NCBI GenBank assembly: GCA_900756545.1
Contig: CAAEKO010000034.1
Location: 49,784 to 113,783, forward strand
Reading direction: 5' to 3'
DNA length: 64,000 bases
DNA from: Clostridia bacterium
GTDB taxonomy: Bacteria > Bacillota > Clostridia > UBA1381
In this document: in pieces, positions 19,076-28,345 of the stretch
How the letters are laid out: each line of letters starts with the position of its first letter
How positions within the stretch are numbered: the first letter of the stretch is position 1
The notes under the pieces: model-generated
The model's database searches: none
What the model was told of the DNA's origin: nothing
The model's input: the letters and a program-made list of their open reading frames with translations, nothing else
Program-made: the position numbers and the translations under genes

Positions 19076-20021
19076 CGAACTCATCCTCCTTTTGATCAAA
19101 ATAATTGTTTAGAAAATATTGCTGCGCCATCTGGAATATATTGGATACAATCCAGTAAATACCTAATCCTGATGGCAGTGTGAATGCGAAGAACCCAGTC
19201 ATAACGGGCATCATAATATTCATGCTTTTAGACATGGACGCCGCCGGATTTTCTTCACCGCCTGCCGCAGCTTGGCCGCTCATCTTCTGAGACTGCTTCA
19301 TACTGAGCCAAGTAGTCAAAACCGCGACTGCCGGGATCAAGAGCAATAGGACGATGCTCAAGTGGGTGAAATCCCCGCTGAACAGCTGACCGATATAGCT
19401 GAATGCCCGGGAAGGCACTTCTGCCAGATCCAGGCCCAGAAAATTGAAGTTGATAGACCAGCTGTCCCCCGCTCCGTTAAGCAGGGTACTCCATGTAGAC
19501 AGCCGGATCTGCTCATTTTTCAAAAGCAGGGTTTGTAAATCCGCAATCTTATCCGGCAAATAGCTTGCATACTTTGAAAATGTATTGGGCCATTCTACGC
19601 TCATACGCTGGATGATTTCCCCTACTTTGGAAATAGTCTCCGGCGCTTTTGCGTCAACGCCCAGTATATGGGTCAGCGGGCTTTGAATAACCCGGTAGAG
19701 GCCGATCAAAATCGGCATCTGGATCAAGAGCGGCAGACAGCCGCCCATCATACTGACATTATTATCCTTGTAAAGCTTCATCATTTCTCGCTGCAGCTTT
19801 TCCTTATCATTGGCATACTTTTTCTGCAACTCTGCCAAAACCGGCTGGATTTTTTGCTGCTTTTTCATCGCCTTCTGGGATTTAAATGTCAACGGGAAAA
19901 CAATGAGCTTGATTACCAGCGTAAACAGGATGATTGATAACCCATAGTTCTTGACGATATTATAGATCAGCCGGATGATAAACCCCAATGGGATCGCAAT
20001 AATTTCAAATAAATCTAACAT
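19026..20021 (-). CDS. yidC: Membrane protein insertase YidC/Oxa1/SpoIIIJ
   Basis: 331 residues without the large Gram-negative periplasmic domain. It has a first membrane segment (about 8-25), another at about 28-50, a charged cytoplasmic loop (K-S-Q-K-A-M-K-K-Q-Q-K-I-Q, then Q-R-E-M-M-K-L-Y-K), a cysteine-containing segment G-G-C-L-P-L-L-I-Q-M-P-I, two late membrane segments, and a basic tail. The insertion of about 60 residues between segments (about 125-185) is longer than in many Firmicute YidC. It inserts small membrane proteins alone or with SecYEG. Confidence 0.95.
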   Translation of the reverse strand: MLDLFEIIAIPLGFIIRLIYNIVKNYGLSIILFTLVIKLIVFPLTFKSQKAMKKQQKIQPVLAELQKKYANDKEKLQREMMKLYKDNNVSMMGGCLPLLIQMPILIGLYRVIQSPLTHILGVDAKAPETISKVGEIIQRMSVEWPNTFSKYASYLPDKIADLQTLLLKNEQIRLSTWSTLLNGAGDSWSINFNFLGLDLAEVPSRAFSYIGQLFSGDFTHLSIVLLLLIPAVAVLTTWLSMKQSQKMSGQAAAGGEENPAASMSKSMNIMMPVMTGFFAFTLPSGLGIYWIVSNIFQMAQQYFLNNYFDQKEDEFVVKVPEKNRKNSKKRK

Positions 20022-20038
20022 TCTTTTTTCTTTCTCTC

Positions 20039-20251
20039 CTATTCTAATGGGTCGTACCCACCCTTATGGAAGGGATGGCAGCGAAGCACCCGCCGAAGCG
20101 CAAGATACCCGCCTTTCAGCGCGCCATATTTTTCAAGCGCCTGCACCGCATATTCCGAGCAAGTGGGAATAAACCGGCAGCAGGCTCCGCCCTTGTATGG
20201 CGAAATATTTTTCTGGTAAGACCGGACAAGCCAGATCAAAAGCTTTTTCAC
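20039..20251 (-). CDS. yidD: YidD membrane protein insertion efficiency factor
   Basis: 70 residues from GTG 20251, which overlaps the rnpA stop (GTGA). TGGAG lies about 12 nt upstream. Motifs are typical: Y-Q-x-x-[16 protein letters not shown]-x-K-Y-G, and [11 protein letters not shown] at the end. It sits between rnpA and yidC in the usual order. Confidence 0.93.
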   Translation of the reverse strand: MKKLLIWLVRSYQKNISPYKGGACCRFIPTCSEYAVQALEKYGALKGGYLALRRVLRCHPFHKGGYDPLE

Positions 20252-20583
20252 GACACAAACATCTCCAGTTTCTGCATTGCTGCCCGAACGTCCGCATCCA
20301 CATCCCAAAAGGACTTGTCCACCGCGCGGCTGCGCGCCACGATTACAATATCAAAGCCTTGTTTTAATTCCTGTTCCAAAAGGCGGAAGCTTTCCCGCAT
20401 AACCCGTTTGGCACGGTTGCGCCTGACCGCATTGCCCACAGCCTTGCCGCAGGTTAGGCCAAGACGATTGCGACCCTGCCGGTTTCTTAGTGCGTATACC
20501 ACAACGCTCTGTCGCACCGCGCTTTTTCCGCGGTAATATACTCTTTTGAAATCCTTATTGAGCTTCATCGTCTCAGTATTCAT
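20248..20583 (-). CDS. rnpA: Ribonuclease P protein component
   Basis: 111 residues from ATG 20583 (GCGGAG 6 nt upstream). The RNR motif is [12 protein letters not shown] near residue 50, followed by R-E-S-F-R. It is the protein cofactor that helps RNase P RNA bind pre-tRNA 5' leaders. It is separated from rpmH by about 107 bp and overlaps yidD by 4 nt. Confidence 0.95.
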   Translation of the reverse strand: MNTETMKLNKDFKRVYYRGKSAVRQSVVVYALRNRQGRNRLGLTCGKAVGNAVRRNRAKRVMRESFRLLEQELKQGFDIVIVARSRAVDKSFWDVDADVRAAMQKLEMFVS

Positions 20584-20690
20584 ATTCAACTCCGCAGTCT
20601 CGGCTCTGCCTGCAAAGCCGGGAAATTTTCTGAAAATTCAAAAAAGGCAAAAAGCACGAGGCCTTTGCCTCCTTACTTCTCGCCTCATTC

Positions 20691-20825
20691 TTACGCTGAC
20701 AATTTCTTTCTGCCTCTTTGTCTTCTTCTTGCAATGATCTTTCTGCCGGAAGCAGTTTTCATTCTTTTTCTGAAACCGTGCTCTTTTTTTCTCTGGCGCT
20801 TTTTCGGTTGATACGTCCTCAGCAT
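20691..20825 (-). CDS. rpmH: 50S ribosomal protein L34
   Basis: 44 residues: ATG 20825, stop ending at 20691, GGAGGTG 8 nt upstream. The sequence [34 protein letters not shown] is canonical for L34. It is first in the rnpA-yidD-yidC-jag run and has its own perfect promoter. The usual divergent dnaA is absent, and I see no DnaA-box cluster upstream. Confidence 0.96.
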   Translation of the reverse strand: MLRTYQPKKRQRKKEHGFRKRMKTASGRKIIARRRQRGRKKLSA

Positions 20826-20901
20826 TGTCCGGACACCTCCCCAAACAAAATTATTTCTTCCAATCTATGGAGAAAACCCCATAAAATTAGACACCATACC
20901 C

Positions 20902-20930
20902 ATTATACAAAAAACTTTGTCCCTTGTCAA
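20902..20930 (-). promoter_or_regulatory. Consensus promoter of the rpmH operon
   Basis: A perfect match on the minus strand: TTGACA (20925-20930), 17 bp, TATAAT (20902-20907), 77 bp before the L34 start. Confidence 0.9.
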
Positions 20931-21034
20931 GTATTTTTCCAATATTTTTTTCATCCGTGGAATCTCAACAAAAAATGACGAATAATGTGTTTTCGTTTTG
21001 CATACAATTTTAGTGCGAAATTTTCAATAAAATC

Positions 21035-21063
21035 TTGTTTTCGGCTTATACATGTGATAAAAT
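21035..21063 (+). promoter_or_regulatory. Promoter of the YkgJ-family gene
   Basis: TTGTTT (21035-21040), 17-bp spacer, TAAAAT (21058-21063). Confidence 0.6.
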
Positions 21064-21110
21064 AGATCTGTATAAGTATTTTTTTTGATTCTGAAAACAG
21101 GAGGAATATC

Positions 21111-21629
21111 ATGAATACAGCCTACGTTTACCTGCAGCTTTATAAATTATTCGACAATATCACCCCCATCCGGGCAGACTGCGGGAAATTGTGCGGCAAA
21201 GCGTGCTGCCGCGGCAAGGACAGCGGCATGTACCTGTTTCCCGGTGAAAAAAAGGTTTTCGACCTACTGACTCCGGACTGGATCAAAACTGCGGATACGG
21301 ACTTTAAGTATACATACAATAATCAGGAAAAGACACTGCCTATCGCGTTTTGTTCCGGCCGCTGCGATCGGTTTGAGCGGCCGCTGGCCTGCCGGATATT
21401 CCCCCTTACCCCTCATCTGGATACAAACAGAAGGCTGGAGATCATTATTGATCCCCGCGCAAGAGCAGTCTGTCCCCTTACTCATGGACTTAGTTTAGAG
21501 GAATATGATCCCCGGTTCATCCGGAACATCTACAAGGTCTTTAGCCTTCTGATGAAAAACAGCGAATTCCGCGGATTTATGGATGTTTATTCCGCATACT
21601 TAGACGATTTCAGGAAATTTTTTAAATAA
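21111..21629 (+). CDS. YkgJ-family cysteine-cluster protein
   Basis: 172 residues with AGGAGG 9 nt before the ATG. Eight or more cysteines fall in the family pattern: C-G-K-L-C-G-K-A-C-C near residue 24, C-S-G-R-C near 81, R-P-L-A-C-R-I-F-P near 93, and A-V-C-P near 118. Such proteins probably bind zinc or an Fe-S cluster; their role is unknown. The next gene follows after 14 bp, so they are likely cotranscribed. Confidence 0.85.
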   Translation: MNTAYVYLQLYKLFDNITPIRADCGKLCGKACCRGKDSGMYLFPGEKKVFDLLTPDWIKTADTDFKYTYNNQEKTLPIAFCSGRCDRFERPLACRIFPLTPHLDTNRRLEIIIDPRARAVCPLTHGLSLEEYDPRFIRNIYKVFSLLMKNSEFRGFMDVYSAYLDDFRKFFK

Positions 21630-21643
21630 GGACGGTTCTATAC

Positions 21644-23404
21644 ATGGATGAAATAATAAAAAAGGGAAATACAGGAAAACGGAATAAAAAAACCGTTATC
21701 CTTTTAATTATCGCAGGCGTAACCGCTCTGCTATTCGGCGGATTCTTGTCTCTTTCACTGGTACTGCCGGATAATGTAATCGCGGGCAATGTTTCTGTTC
21801 GCAGTATTGATTTGGGCGGCATGACGCTTGAGGAGGCACAGGCCGCTATCCGCAAAGCTGATTTATTCAAAAATGTGACGTTAACGCTGGAGCATGACGG
21901 CACAATAAAGGAAATCCCAGCGCAGGATATCAGCTTGGACGTTGACGCCGAAGCCACCGCGCAAAAGGCCTTTGCTGTATGCAAATCCGGCAGCATATTT
22001 AAGGATTCTTTTGACCACCTGAAGTTATTTTTCACACAAGAAAATATAGCGGTCGTGCCCAAAGCAGATACTGATACCTTGGACGCTATTCTGTTTGCAT
22101 TAGGAGCTGAGGCTAATGGAGAGATGACTGACCACCAGGTCACTATTGCTGACGGCGCGGCAACTATTATACCCGGGCAGCCGGGGCAGTCCCGTGACAC
22201 CCAAAAGGCTCGTGAAGAGGTTCTTGCATCCGCCGCTACAGGAAAATATGACGGCATCTCTGTAACATTAGAAAAAACAGAGCCGGAAAAACTGACGGCT
22301 GACAGCGCATATGAGCTAATCCACAAGGAGCCTCAGAATGCGGAATATCAATATGAGGGCAATACTGTGACTGTCTCCCAAAGCGTTGTAGGCTGTGATG
22401 TGGACAAAGCTCTGCTGGATGAAGCAGTCGCAAAGGTTAACAGCGGCGCACAGGCCACTGTTCCAGTGACAGTGACCGAACCGGCCCGGACAACAGAGGT
22501 CCTCCAGTCCAAGCTGTTTAACTCAACGCTGGCCAGTTATTCCACAACGTTCTCTACAGCTGCGGCAAACCGTGCGGCTAATGTGGAGCTGGCTGCCAGC
22601 AAGATTAATGATACAGTCCTCGCGCCAGGGCAGGTCTTTTCCTATACGGAGGTTCTCGGCAATCCCTCTCTGGCAAACGGCTTTAAAGTCGCGCCGATAT
22701 ATGAGAACGGAAAATCCTCCCAGGGCGTTGGCGGCGGCGTCTGCCAGGTTAGCAGCACACTGTATTCTGCAGTGCTTTATGCAGATTTAGAGGTAGTATC
22801 CCGGCAGAATCATTCCTTGACGGTTGCCTATCTCCCAAAAGGCCAGGACGCAACTTTCGCCTACGGCTCCATAGATTTTAAATTTAAAAACGATACGGAT
22901 TATCCTATTAAGGTTGCCGCTGGTACAAATGGCGGACGATTGTCTGTATCCATAGTCGGCACAAAACGGGACATTGACCGGACAGTCCAGCTGTCCCATA
23001 AGATAGTATCCACCACCGAACCTACGGTTAAGCAGACCTCAGACGCAACACTTCCCGCCGGAACGAAAAAAGTTGTTTCCAGCGGCAAAACTGGGTATGT
23101 GGTAGACACAACAAAGACCGTATATGAAAACGGTAATGTGGTCAGCTCCAAGGTAATTACTCGGAGCACATACAAGATGGTCCCCACAGAGGTAGTTGTA
23201 GGAACAAAGGCGGCGGCAGCCATATCCAATTCCGTTACGGATGCGCCCACCGCACCGTCGGCTGCACAGCCGCCGGTAACGCAGAAACCCACGCCGCAAA
23301 AAACTGAAACACCAACGCCCCAAACTCCGCCGCCGGCTACAGAGACACCCACGCAGACGGCTGAAATACCGGCGGCAGAGCCCATAGCAGATGAGACATC
23401 TTAA
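21644..23404 (+). CDS. VanW family cell-wall protein with G5-like domain
   Basis: 586 residues. One membrane anchor (about 18-40) leaves the rest outside. Two peptidoglycan-binding-like YoaR segments (about 55-240) precede the VanW core (about 285-425: F-S-Y-T-E-V-L-G near 330, G-G-V-C-Q-V-S-S-T-L-Y near 365). A G5-like segment follows (about 450-525). The last 60 residues are a Pro/Thr-rich linker. VanW was named from a vancomycin-resistance cluster, but most relatives, including this one outside any van cluster, are general wall proteins of unknown activity. A weak Shine-Dalgarno (AAGGA) lies about 12 nt upstream. Confidence 0.88.
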   Translation: MDEIIKKGNTGKRNKKTVILLIIAGVTALLFGGFLSLSLVLPDNVIAGNVSVRSIDLGGMTLEEAQAAIRKADLFKNVTLTLEHDGTIKEIPAQDISLDVDAEATAQKAFAVCKSGSIFKDSFDHLKLFFTQENIAVVPKADTDTLDAILFALGAEANGEMTDHQVTIADGAATIIPGQPGQSRDTQKAREEVLASAATGKYDGISVTLEKTEPEKLTADSAYELIHKEPQNAEYQYEGNTVTVSQSVVGCDVDKALLDEAVAKVNSGAQATVPVTVTEPARTTEVLQSKLFNSTLASYSTTFSTAAANRAANVELAASKINDTVLAPGQVFSYTEVLGNPSLANGFKVAPIYENGKSSQGVGGGVCQVSSTLYSAVLYADLEVVSRQNHSLTVAYLPKGQDATFAYGSIDFKFKNDTDYPIKVAAGTNGGRLSVSIVGTKRDIDRTVQLSHKIVSTTEPTVKQTSDATLPAGTKKVVSSGKTGYVVDTTKTVYENGNVVSSKVITRSTYKMVPTEVVVGTKAAAAISNSVTDAPTAPSAAQPPVTQKPTPQKTETPTPQTPPPATETPTQTAEIPAAEPIADETS

Positions 23405-23424
23405 TTGATATTACAAATTTACAG

Positions 23425-23457
23425 TATAAAACCGCAGTTAAAAACTGCGGTTTTATA
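23425..23457. terminator. Bidirectional terminator between vanW-like gene and sleB
   Basis: A perfect 14-bp stem (23425-23438 with 23444-23457) with a 5-nt loop. The arms are A- and T-rich at the base, suiting the convergent genes on both sides. Confidence 0.88.
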
Positions 23458-24102
23458 TTATTTGCAAAATACATGCTTGCCAATGGTTTTGACTACTGGC
23501 CGGGAACGAATCCACTGATTTGTGGCGGTCCGGGGATTATAGTAATAAATAGCGCCGCCGGTAGGATCCCAGCCATTAAGGGCGTCCCGTGCGGCCCGGA
23601 AGCAGGATTCTGACGGCGTAACATTGATCTGGCCATCCGTTACGGCCGTAAACGCTCCGTTTTGATAAATCACGCCTGCAATCGTATTCGGAAAGGAAGC
23701 ATGCTTCACCCGGTTCAAAACCACCGCTGCAATTGCAACTTGCCCTTCATAAATCTCTCCCCGGGCCTCTCCGCTAATGATCCGGGCCAACAGATTAACG
23801 TTAGAATCATTGGATGACGTCCCGCCTGTAGGCAGACCAATCTTGGCTAAGGTAGCCGGACCTGCTATGCCATCAGGCGTCAGTCCGTTTTTTTGCTGAA
23901 ACTTTTTCACAGCCGCCTCTGTCTTTGGTCCATATATGCCATCCACCGCGCCATCCATATATCCCCACGCTTTGAGCCGGGTCTGGATATTGCGTACCTC
24001 TGCGCCCTGCGATCCCCGCCGGGATAAGGCTAATACGTCCTGAGGAATCAGGAAGCTGCATATCATGATTAATGTTAGGGTAAGCTTTAACATCTTTTTC
24101 AT
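23458..24102 (-). CDS. sleB: Spore cortex-lytic enzyme SleB
   Basis: 214 residues from ATG 24102, with GAAAGGAAAG upstream. A signal peptide (about 1-25, ending V-L-A-L-S) is followed by a peptidoglycan-binding domain (about 28-85: V-R-N-I-Q-T-R-L-K-A-W-G-Y, Y-G-P-K-T-E-A-A-V) and a Hydrolase_2/SleB catalytic domain (about 103-214: I-S-G-E-A-R-G-E, V-A-I-A-A-V-V-L-N-R, A-I-Y-Y-Y-N-P). It is a lytic transglycosylase acting on cortex muramic-lactam during germination, so it implies an endospore former. No ypeB partner follows here. Confidence 0.92.
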   Translation of the reverse strand: MKKMLKLTLTLIMICSFLIPQDVLALSRRGSQGAEVRNIQTRLKAWGYMDGAVDGIYGPKTEAAVKKFQQKNGLTPDGIAGPATLAKIGLPTGGTSSNDSNVNLLARIISGEARGEIYEGQVAIAAVVLNRVKHASFPNTIAGVIYQNGAFTAVTDGQINVTPSESCFRAARDALNGWDPTGGAIYYYNPRTATNQWIRSRPVVKTIGKHVFCK

Positions 24103-24157
24103 CGTTAATCTTTCCTTTCTGCATGAAAAGTTACTTACCCCTATTTTTCCCAGTTTT

Positions 24158-24820
24158 TCATCTTTTATACGTACTCGGCACAACTGCCAATGTTAGTCCA
24201 AGAATTTCTCCCGCACCCTTCTCCTTTAACTCTTTGGCGCAGGATTCCATAGTTGCTCCATATGTAAATACATCGTCTACTAATATAATATTTTTACAGT
24301 CAACCTCTCTTGGATTGGCAATAAAAGCATTCCGCACATTGTTATATCTGTCCATTCCCCGTAATGAGCTTTGTGCCGATGTATGCTTTTTTCGGAAGAT
24401 TCCATTATCCAGAAGCGGAAGCTGCAGCGCCTTACCTATCGGCTCCGCAATTCTTCTAGCTTGGTTATATCCTCTATCCCGAAGCCTTTTCCTGGAAAGC
24501 GGGATGCTGATGACCGCATCATATTGTTCTTCCAAATGAAACTCCCAGATATAATCCACGATCAGCGCTGCAAAAATCTCGCTGAAAAGCCACTTCCCCT
24601 GAAATTTATATTGCAGAACCGCAGAACGAAGATGACCGGTATAATAGAAAGGAGAAATCAGTGTTCTTGTACTGTCTGTTCCTGCAAAGGACGACATAGG
24701 CGGAACTTTTTCTATTTTGCTCCAGCAACTCCGGCAGATACCAATCCTGCCGTTTGTCCGATATGCTTTCTCCGCTGGATAACGCCGGTCACAGCACATA
24801 CAAACAAAGGATTCAGACAT
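24158..24820 (-). CDS. comF: ComF family phosphoribosyltransferase-like protein
   Basis: 220 residues. An N-terminal zinc finger (C-M-C-C-D-R near 7, C-R-S-C near 29) precedes a PRTase domain with P-L-S-R-K-R-L-R-D-R-G-Y-N-Q-A near 105 and the ribose-phosphate loop I-I-L-V-D-D-V-F-T-Y-G-A-T near 178. ComF helps late DNA uptake in competent bacteria, probably with the ComFA helicase, which is not seen nearby. It lies 55 bp upstream of sleB on the same strand. Confidence 0.92.
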   Translation of the reverse strand: MSESFVCMCCDRRYPAEKAYRTNGRIGICRSCWSKIEKVPPMSSFAGTDSTRTLISPFYYTGHLRSAVLQYKFQGKWLFSEIFAALIVDYIWEFHLEEQYDAVISIPLSRKRLRDRGYNQARRIAEPIGKALQLPLLDNGIFRKKHTSAQSSLRGMDRYNNVRNAFIANPREVDCKNIILVDDVFTYGATMESCAKELKEKGAGEILGLTLAVVPSTYKR

Positions 24821-24891
24821 ATAATCACCACCCAGTTTATTATATCACATTTTTCGCCAATTTTCATCATATTGTTACAAAAAAATACGTT

Positions 24892-24920
24892 TTGCATTTT
24901 TTTATACAGTATGATAAAAT
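24892..24920 (+). promoter_or_regulatory. Promoter of the GLUG/SLH surface protein
   Basis: TTGCAT (24892-24897), 17-bp spacer, TAAAAT (24915-24920). The leader of about 110 nt before the start codon is longer than usual. Confidence 0.6.
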
Positions 24921-25038
24921 AAAAATATAATATCTTCCTCACTTTGATGGCCGTAGGCAAATATTAATTAAAACCTTTTTGCTGTTTTCTCCTCTTGTAA
25001 AAAATACGCATTAAATATAAGCAATGGAGGTGGGGGTA

Positions 25039-28000
25039 TTGAAAAAACTGACCGCATTGGTTCTGTTTTGTTCGATCCTATTATCATTAATTATTCCTGC
25101 TTATTCCGCAGACTATGAAACACATTGGGCTGCCGGTACGATTTTGCGCGCCTTTTCAGCAGGGATTATCCATGGCGATGATACGGGCGATTTTTACCCT
25201 GACCGGGAAATTACCCGTGCAGAATTTGTTACGATTATTTCCAAAAGACTGAATCTTTCCAGTCAGGAAGCCATATCTATCTTTCAGGATGTATCAGAAA
25301 CGGATTGGTTTGCGGATTATATATCTGCTGCAGCGGCGCAGGAAATAGTTGCTGGCTATCCGGATAATACCTTTCAGCCCCAAAAAAACATATCTCGGCA
25401 GGATGCCGTCCTGTTGTTGTGCCGGGCATTCAATGCTGAACCACGGTTCAGCGCTTCACTCTTACGTTTTATTGACTTTGCTGACGTTTCTGGTTATGCG
25501 CAGGAATCCCTCGCATATGCGGTTTCTATGCATCTTCTTTCCGGTTATGACGACAGCACCCTACGTCCCCATTCTTCGCTTACCCGCGCGGAAAGTCTAG
25601 TCCTGTTAGAAAAATTTTATACATACTTCTCCGGTCTCGAAGAAAAAACTGTAGATTTTCTGCATGGTTATCCAAAAATCAGTGATATAGGGCGGGAAAA
25701 TCAAATTAATATTACAGTCCGAATGAACCAGCCCTGTACAGTGTACTACATGGCGGTGAATCTTGACCGGGGCAGCAGTGCGTTTATACCATCCAAAGAA
25801 ATGATTAATACACTCCTGGTACCAGCAGAAAGAGCGAACATTGAATATTATTGCGGTATTAGCGCTGAACCCAATACAAAGTACAATATTTATTTACTTG
25901 CAGTCGCGCCGGATGGAAGCACGGGAAAAATCCATAGCTTAAAAAACGTTACGCCGATGCCTTATACGGCCGGTAAGGGTACGAGGGAAAATCCATATCT
26001 AATCTACACTGCTTTTCAGCTTGATCAGATTCGAAATTATCCCAAGCACCATTTCCGCCTGGAAGCTGATATTGAATTGGCTTCTCCCTGGGAACCAATC
26101 GGATCTGCTGAGCTCCAGGATGAAATGTTCAGCGGTTCTTTAGACGGAAACGGACACAAAATCTCTAATTTAACTGTAAAGAAAAAAAATCAGTATGCGG
26201 GATTGTTCGCATATATTTTCGGTGGTTCTGTCCGTAATCTGTCTGTCGAGGCTGACATGTTCGCAAAAAGTGACGCCGGCGGTATTGCGGGGCATTTAGA
26301 GGGCGGTCAGATTGAAAATTGTACAGTAACAGGCTTAATCGCCGCAGACAGCACAAATGCGGGCGGTATTGTAGGAACAAACGCGGGAGAAATCCGGAAC
26401 TGCCTGTCTGCAGTTTATGTGACTGAGGCCATGTCCTATGCCGGCGGAATTGCCGGACGCAATACGGGAACAATTCAAAACTGCCTGTCCGCAGTCCATT
26501 CCGTAACCGCGGACATGTATGCCGGCGGAATTGCCGGGATGAACTTTGGCGGCCAGGTCATTGCATGTGTCGCTGCAAATATGCGCACAGCTGACATACT
26601 CACTGCCAACAGCGGCCGCATCACCACAAACCGCTATAACGGAAAATCTCTGAACAATTTTGGCTATGACCGGATGATTTCCAATACCAACGTTTCCCCA
26701 GAGGGAAGCGACAGTCAGGATGGTACCGACGTTGCTTGGTCTACTTTGCTCCAGGAAGACCTCTACCGGAATCTGGAGTGGGATATGGATACCCTTTGGA
26801 CTGTACCTGACAAAAATACCTCTCCTTTTCTTCTGCCTATACTTCGGTCACAGCCTGTACCTTCCCTGGAAGAAGGACGTACCATTTATGCGCCTATGCG
26901 CCTGCATACTGTCAATGATCTCCACTATCTTGACATCCATCCGGACTATCACTATCTGCTTGCCAATGATATCATTCTCCCGGAAACACCAGCAAATACA
27001 GCTAACTGGACGCCTCTGTGTTCTGTTAATGAGAATGGGGACGGTGGATTCACAGGCTCTTTGGATGGCGATAACCACACGATTTCAGGTCTTTATTTTC
27101 CGTATTCTGAAACCAGCGATACTGTAGGTTTGTTTGATGCAGTCACTGGGGGCACGGTGCGTAACCTAAAGCTTAATAATGCTTTTGTGACAGGTATTTG
27201 TGAAGCCGGCGTATTGGCCGGCGAGAATTATGGCTATATTGAGAACTGCCAGGTCAGCGGTACCATGGAGCTGTATCAGCCGGGAGAATCTGTTTGCGCC
27301 GGAGGAATCTGCAGGATAAACTACGGCACGCTGGACAATACCGAAAGCAATTTTACTATCCGTATTTCCGGTACAACTGTCACAGTAGGTGGTATTGTGG
27401 CGCAGAATGAGGGCTTTATTAACAACACGGCATTCCTTGGAGAAATCCAGACTGCCACAAATGGTGTATCCAATATGCTGTTGGGCGGAATCTGCGGAAT
27501 GAATTCCGGCGGTAACATATATAACGCTTATGCCAATGCATCTATCCGTGCTGACGCCAACACTGGATATATTGGCGGAATCTGTGGCCTCCAGGTTGAC
27601 GGCGAGCTATATAAATGTTCTGTAAAGGGGCTTCTATACTCTTCCTCTAAATCGGGCGCTGACTCTACCGCCTATATCGGCGGGATTGTAGGGATGGCTG
27701 AATCAGGACTGGTCATGCACAGTTTTTCCACAGCAGATATTTCAACGCTTGCCGGCACTGCTTATTCCGGCGGAATCTGCGGCTTTTCCGCTGCCGCTAC
27801 ACTCCAAAACACCTATGTTGCGGGGACGATTACTGTAACGTGCCTGTCGCCGGAAAACGCCGGCCTGCTGGCATATGCCGGCGGGATAGCGGGATATAAT
27901 GAAGCTGGTTTTATCAATGGTTCTGCTGCCCTTCCCTTACGAATCACCACCAACGGCGTTTATGGAAAAATATGCGCATCCACTCCCGGCGGACACACTT

Positions 28001-28272
28001 CCGATATTTATGCCTATGATAATATTGCCTGTACGGGCAGGCGGCTGCCAAGCATGGAAGACGGCAAGCCAGTCAGCGGTACTCTATTACGCAATGACGA
28101 ATTCTTCTTTACCCCGTCTGTGGAAGGCGGCTGCCTGGGCTGGTCCAGTCAACGCTACGATGGCAAAGATGGCGTATGGGCCGGAGAGGTTCCGGGCCGG
28201 GCAGACTATACGCTCCCTCTTCTGGATAGCGTACCCTATCAGAACACCTTTGTTATGCCGAATCTAAAATGA
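25039..28272 (+). CDS. SLH-anchored surface protein with GLUG repeats
   Basis: 1,077 residues. The start is TTG 25039, because GGAGG at 25026-25030 is correctly spaced for it and would lie inside the coding part if ATG 25024 were used. A signal peptide is followed by three N-terminal SLH domains (about 22-195; D-R-E-I-T-R-A-E-F, Q-K-N-I-S-R-Q-D-A, H-S-S-L-T-R-A-E-S). An Fn3-like spacer (about 205-310) follows, then two blocks of beta-helical GLUG repeats (G-G-I-A-G-x-N-x-G-x-I-x-N-C; about 325-540 and 640-990). GLUG repeats occur in surface adhesins and IgA-protease-like proteins. No catalytic domain is seen. Confidence 0.88.
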   Translation: MKKLTALVLFCSILLSLIIPAYSADYETHWAAGTILRAFSAGIIHGDDTGDFYPDREITRAEFVTIISKRLNLSSQEAISIFQDVSETDWFADYISAAAAQEIVAGYPDNTFQPQKNISRQDAVLLLCRAFNAEPRFSASLLRFIDFADVSGYAQESLAYAVSMHLLSGYDDSTLRPHSSLTRAESLVLLEKFYTYFSGLEEKTVDFLHGYPKISDIGRENQINITVRMNQPCTVYYMAVNLDRGSSAFIPSKEMINTLLVPAERANIEYYCGISAEPNTKYNIYLLAVAPDGSTGKIHSLKNVTPMPYTAGKGTRENPYLIYTAFQLDQIRNYPKHHFRLEADIELASPWEPIGSAELQDEMFSGSLDGNGHKISNLTVKKKNQYAGLFAYIFGGSVRNLSVEADMFAKSDAGGIAGHLEGGQIENCTVTGLIAADSTNAGGIVGTNAGEIRNCLSAVYVTEAMSYAGGIAGRNTGTIQNCLSAVHSVTADMYAGGIAGMNFGGQVIACVAANMRTADILTANSGRITTNRYNGKSLNNFGYDRMISNTNVSPEGSDSQDGTDVAWSTLLQEDLYRNLEWDMDTLWTVPDKNTSPFLLPILRSQPVPSLEEGRTIYAPMRLHTVNDLHYLDIHPDYHYLLANDIILPETPANTANWTPLCSVNENGDGGFTGSLDGDNHTISGLYFPYSETSDTVGLFDAVTGGTVRNLKLNNAFVTGICEAGVLAGENYGYIENCQVSGTMELYQPGESVCAGGICRINYGTLDNTESNFTIRISGTTVTVGGIVAQNEGFINNTAFLGEIQTATNGVSNMLLGGICGMNSGGNIYNAYANASIRADANTGYIGGICGLQVDGELYKCSVKGLLYSSSKSGADSTAYIGGIVGMAESGLVMHSFSTADISTLAGTAYSGGICGFSAAATLQNTYVAGTITVTCLSPENAGLLAYAGGIAGYNEAGFINGSAALPLRITTNGVYGKICASTPGGHTSDIYAYDNIACTGRRLPSMEDGKPVSGTLLRNDEFFFTPSVEGGCLGWSSQRYDGKDGVWAGEVPGRADYTLPLLDSVPYQNTFVMPNLK

Positions 28273-28283
28273 CTTGTATGTTA

Positions 28284-28312
28284 TTGACAACTATCCTTCT
28301 CCATGGTATAAT
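28284..28312 (+). promoter_or_regulatory. Consensus promoter of the small membrane protein
   Basis: TTGACA (28284-28289), 17 bp, TATAAT (28307-28312), beginning 12 bp after the upstream stop codon. Confidence 0.88.
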
Positions 28313-28345
28313 GATTCTATCAATTTATGGAAGGGGATATGAAGA

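Noticed and set aside
20826..21110. Possible oriC upstream of rpmH
   Set aside because: No cluster of TTATCCACA-like boxes and no dnaA; only divergent promoters are seen.
22900..23385. 161-residue minus-strand frame (Gly/Val-rich) over the Pro/Thr tail of the VanW protein
   Set aside because: Low-complexity mirror of the Pro/Thr-rich repeat; no start signal.
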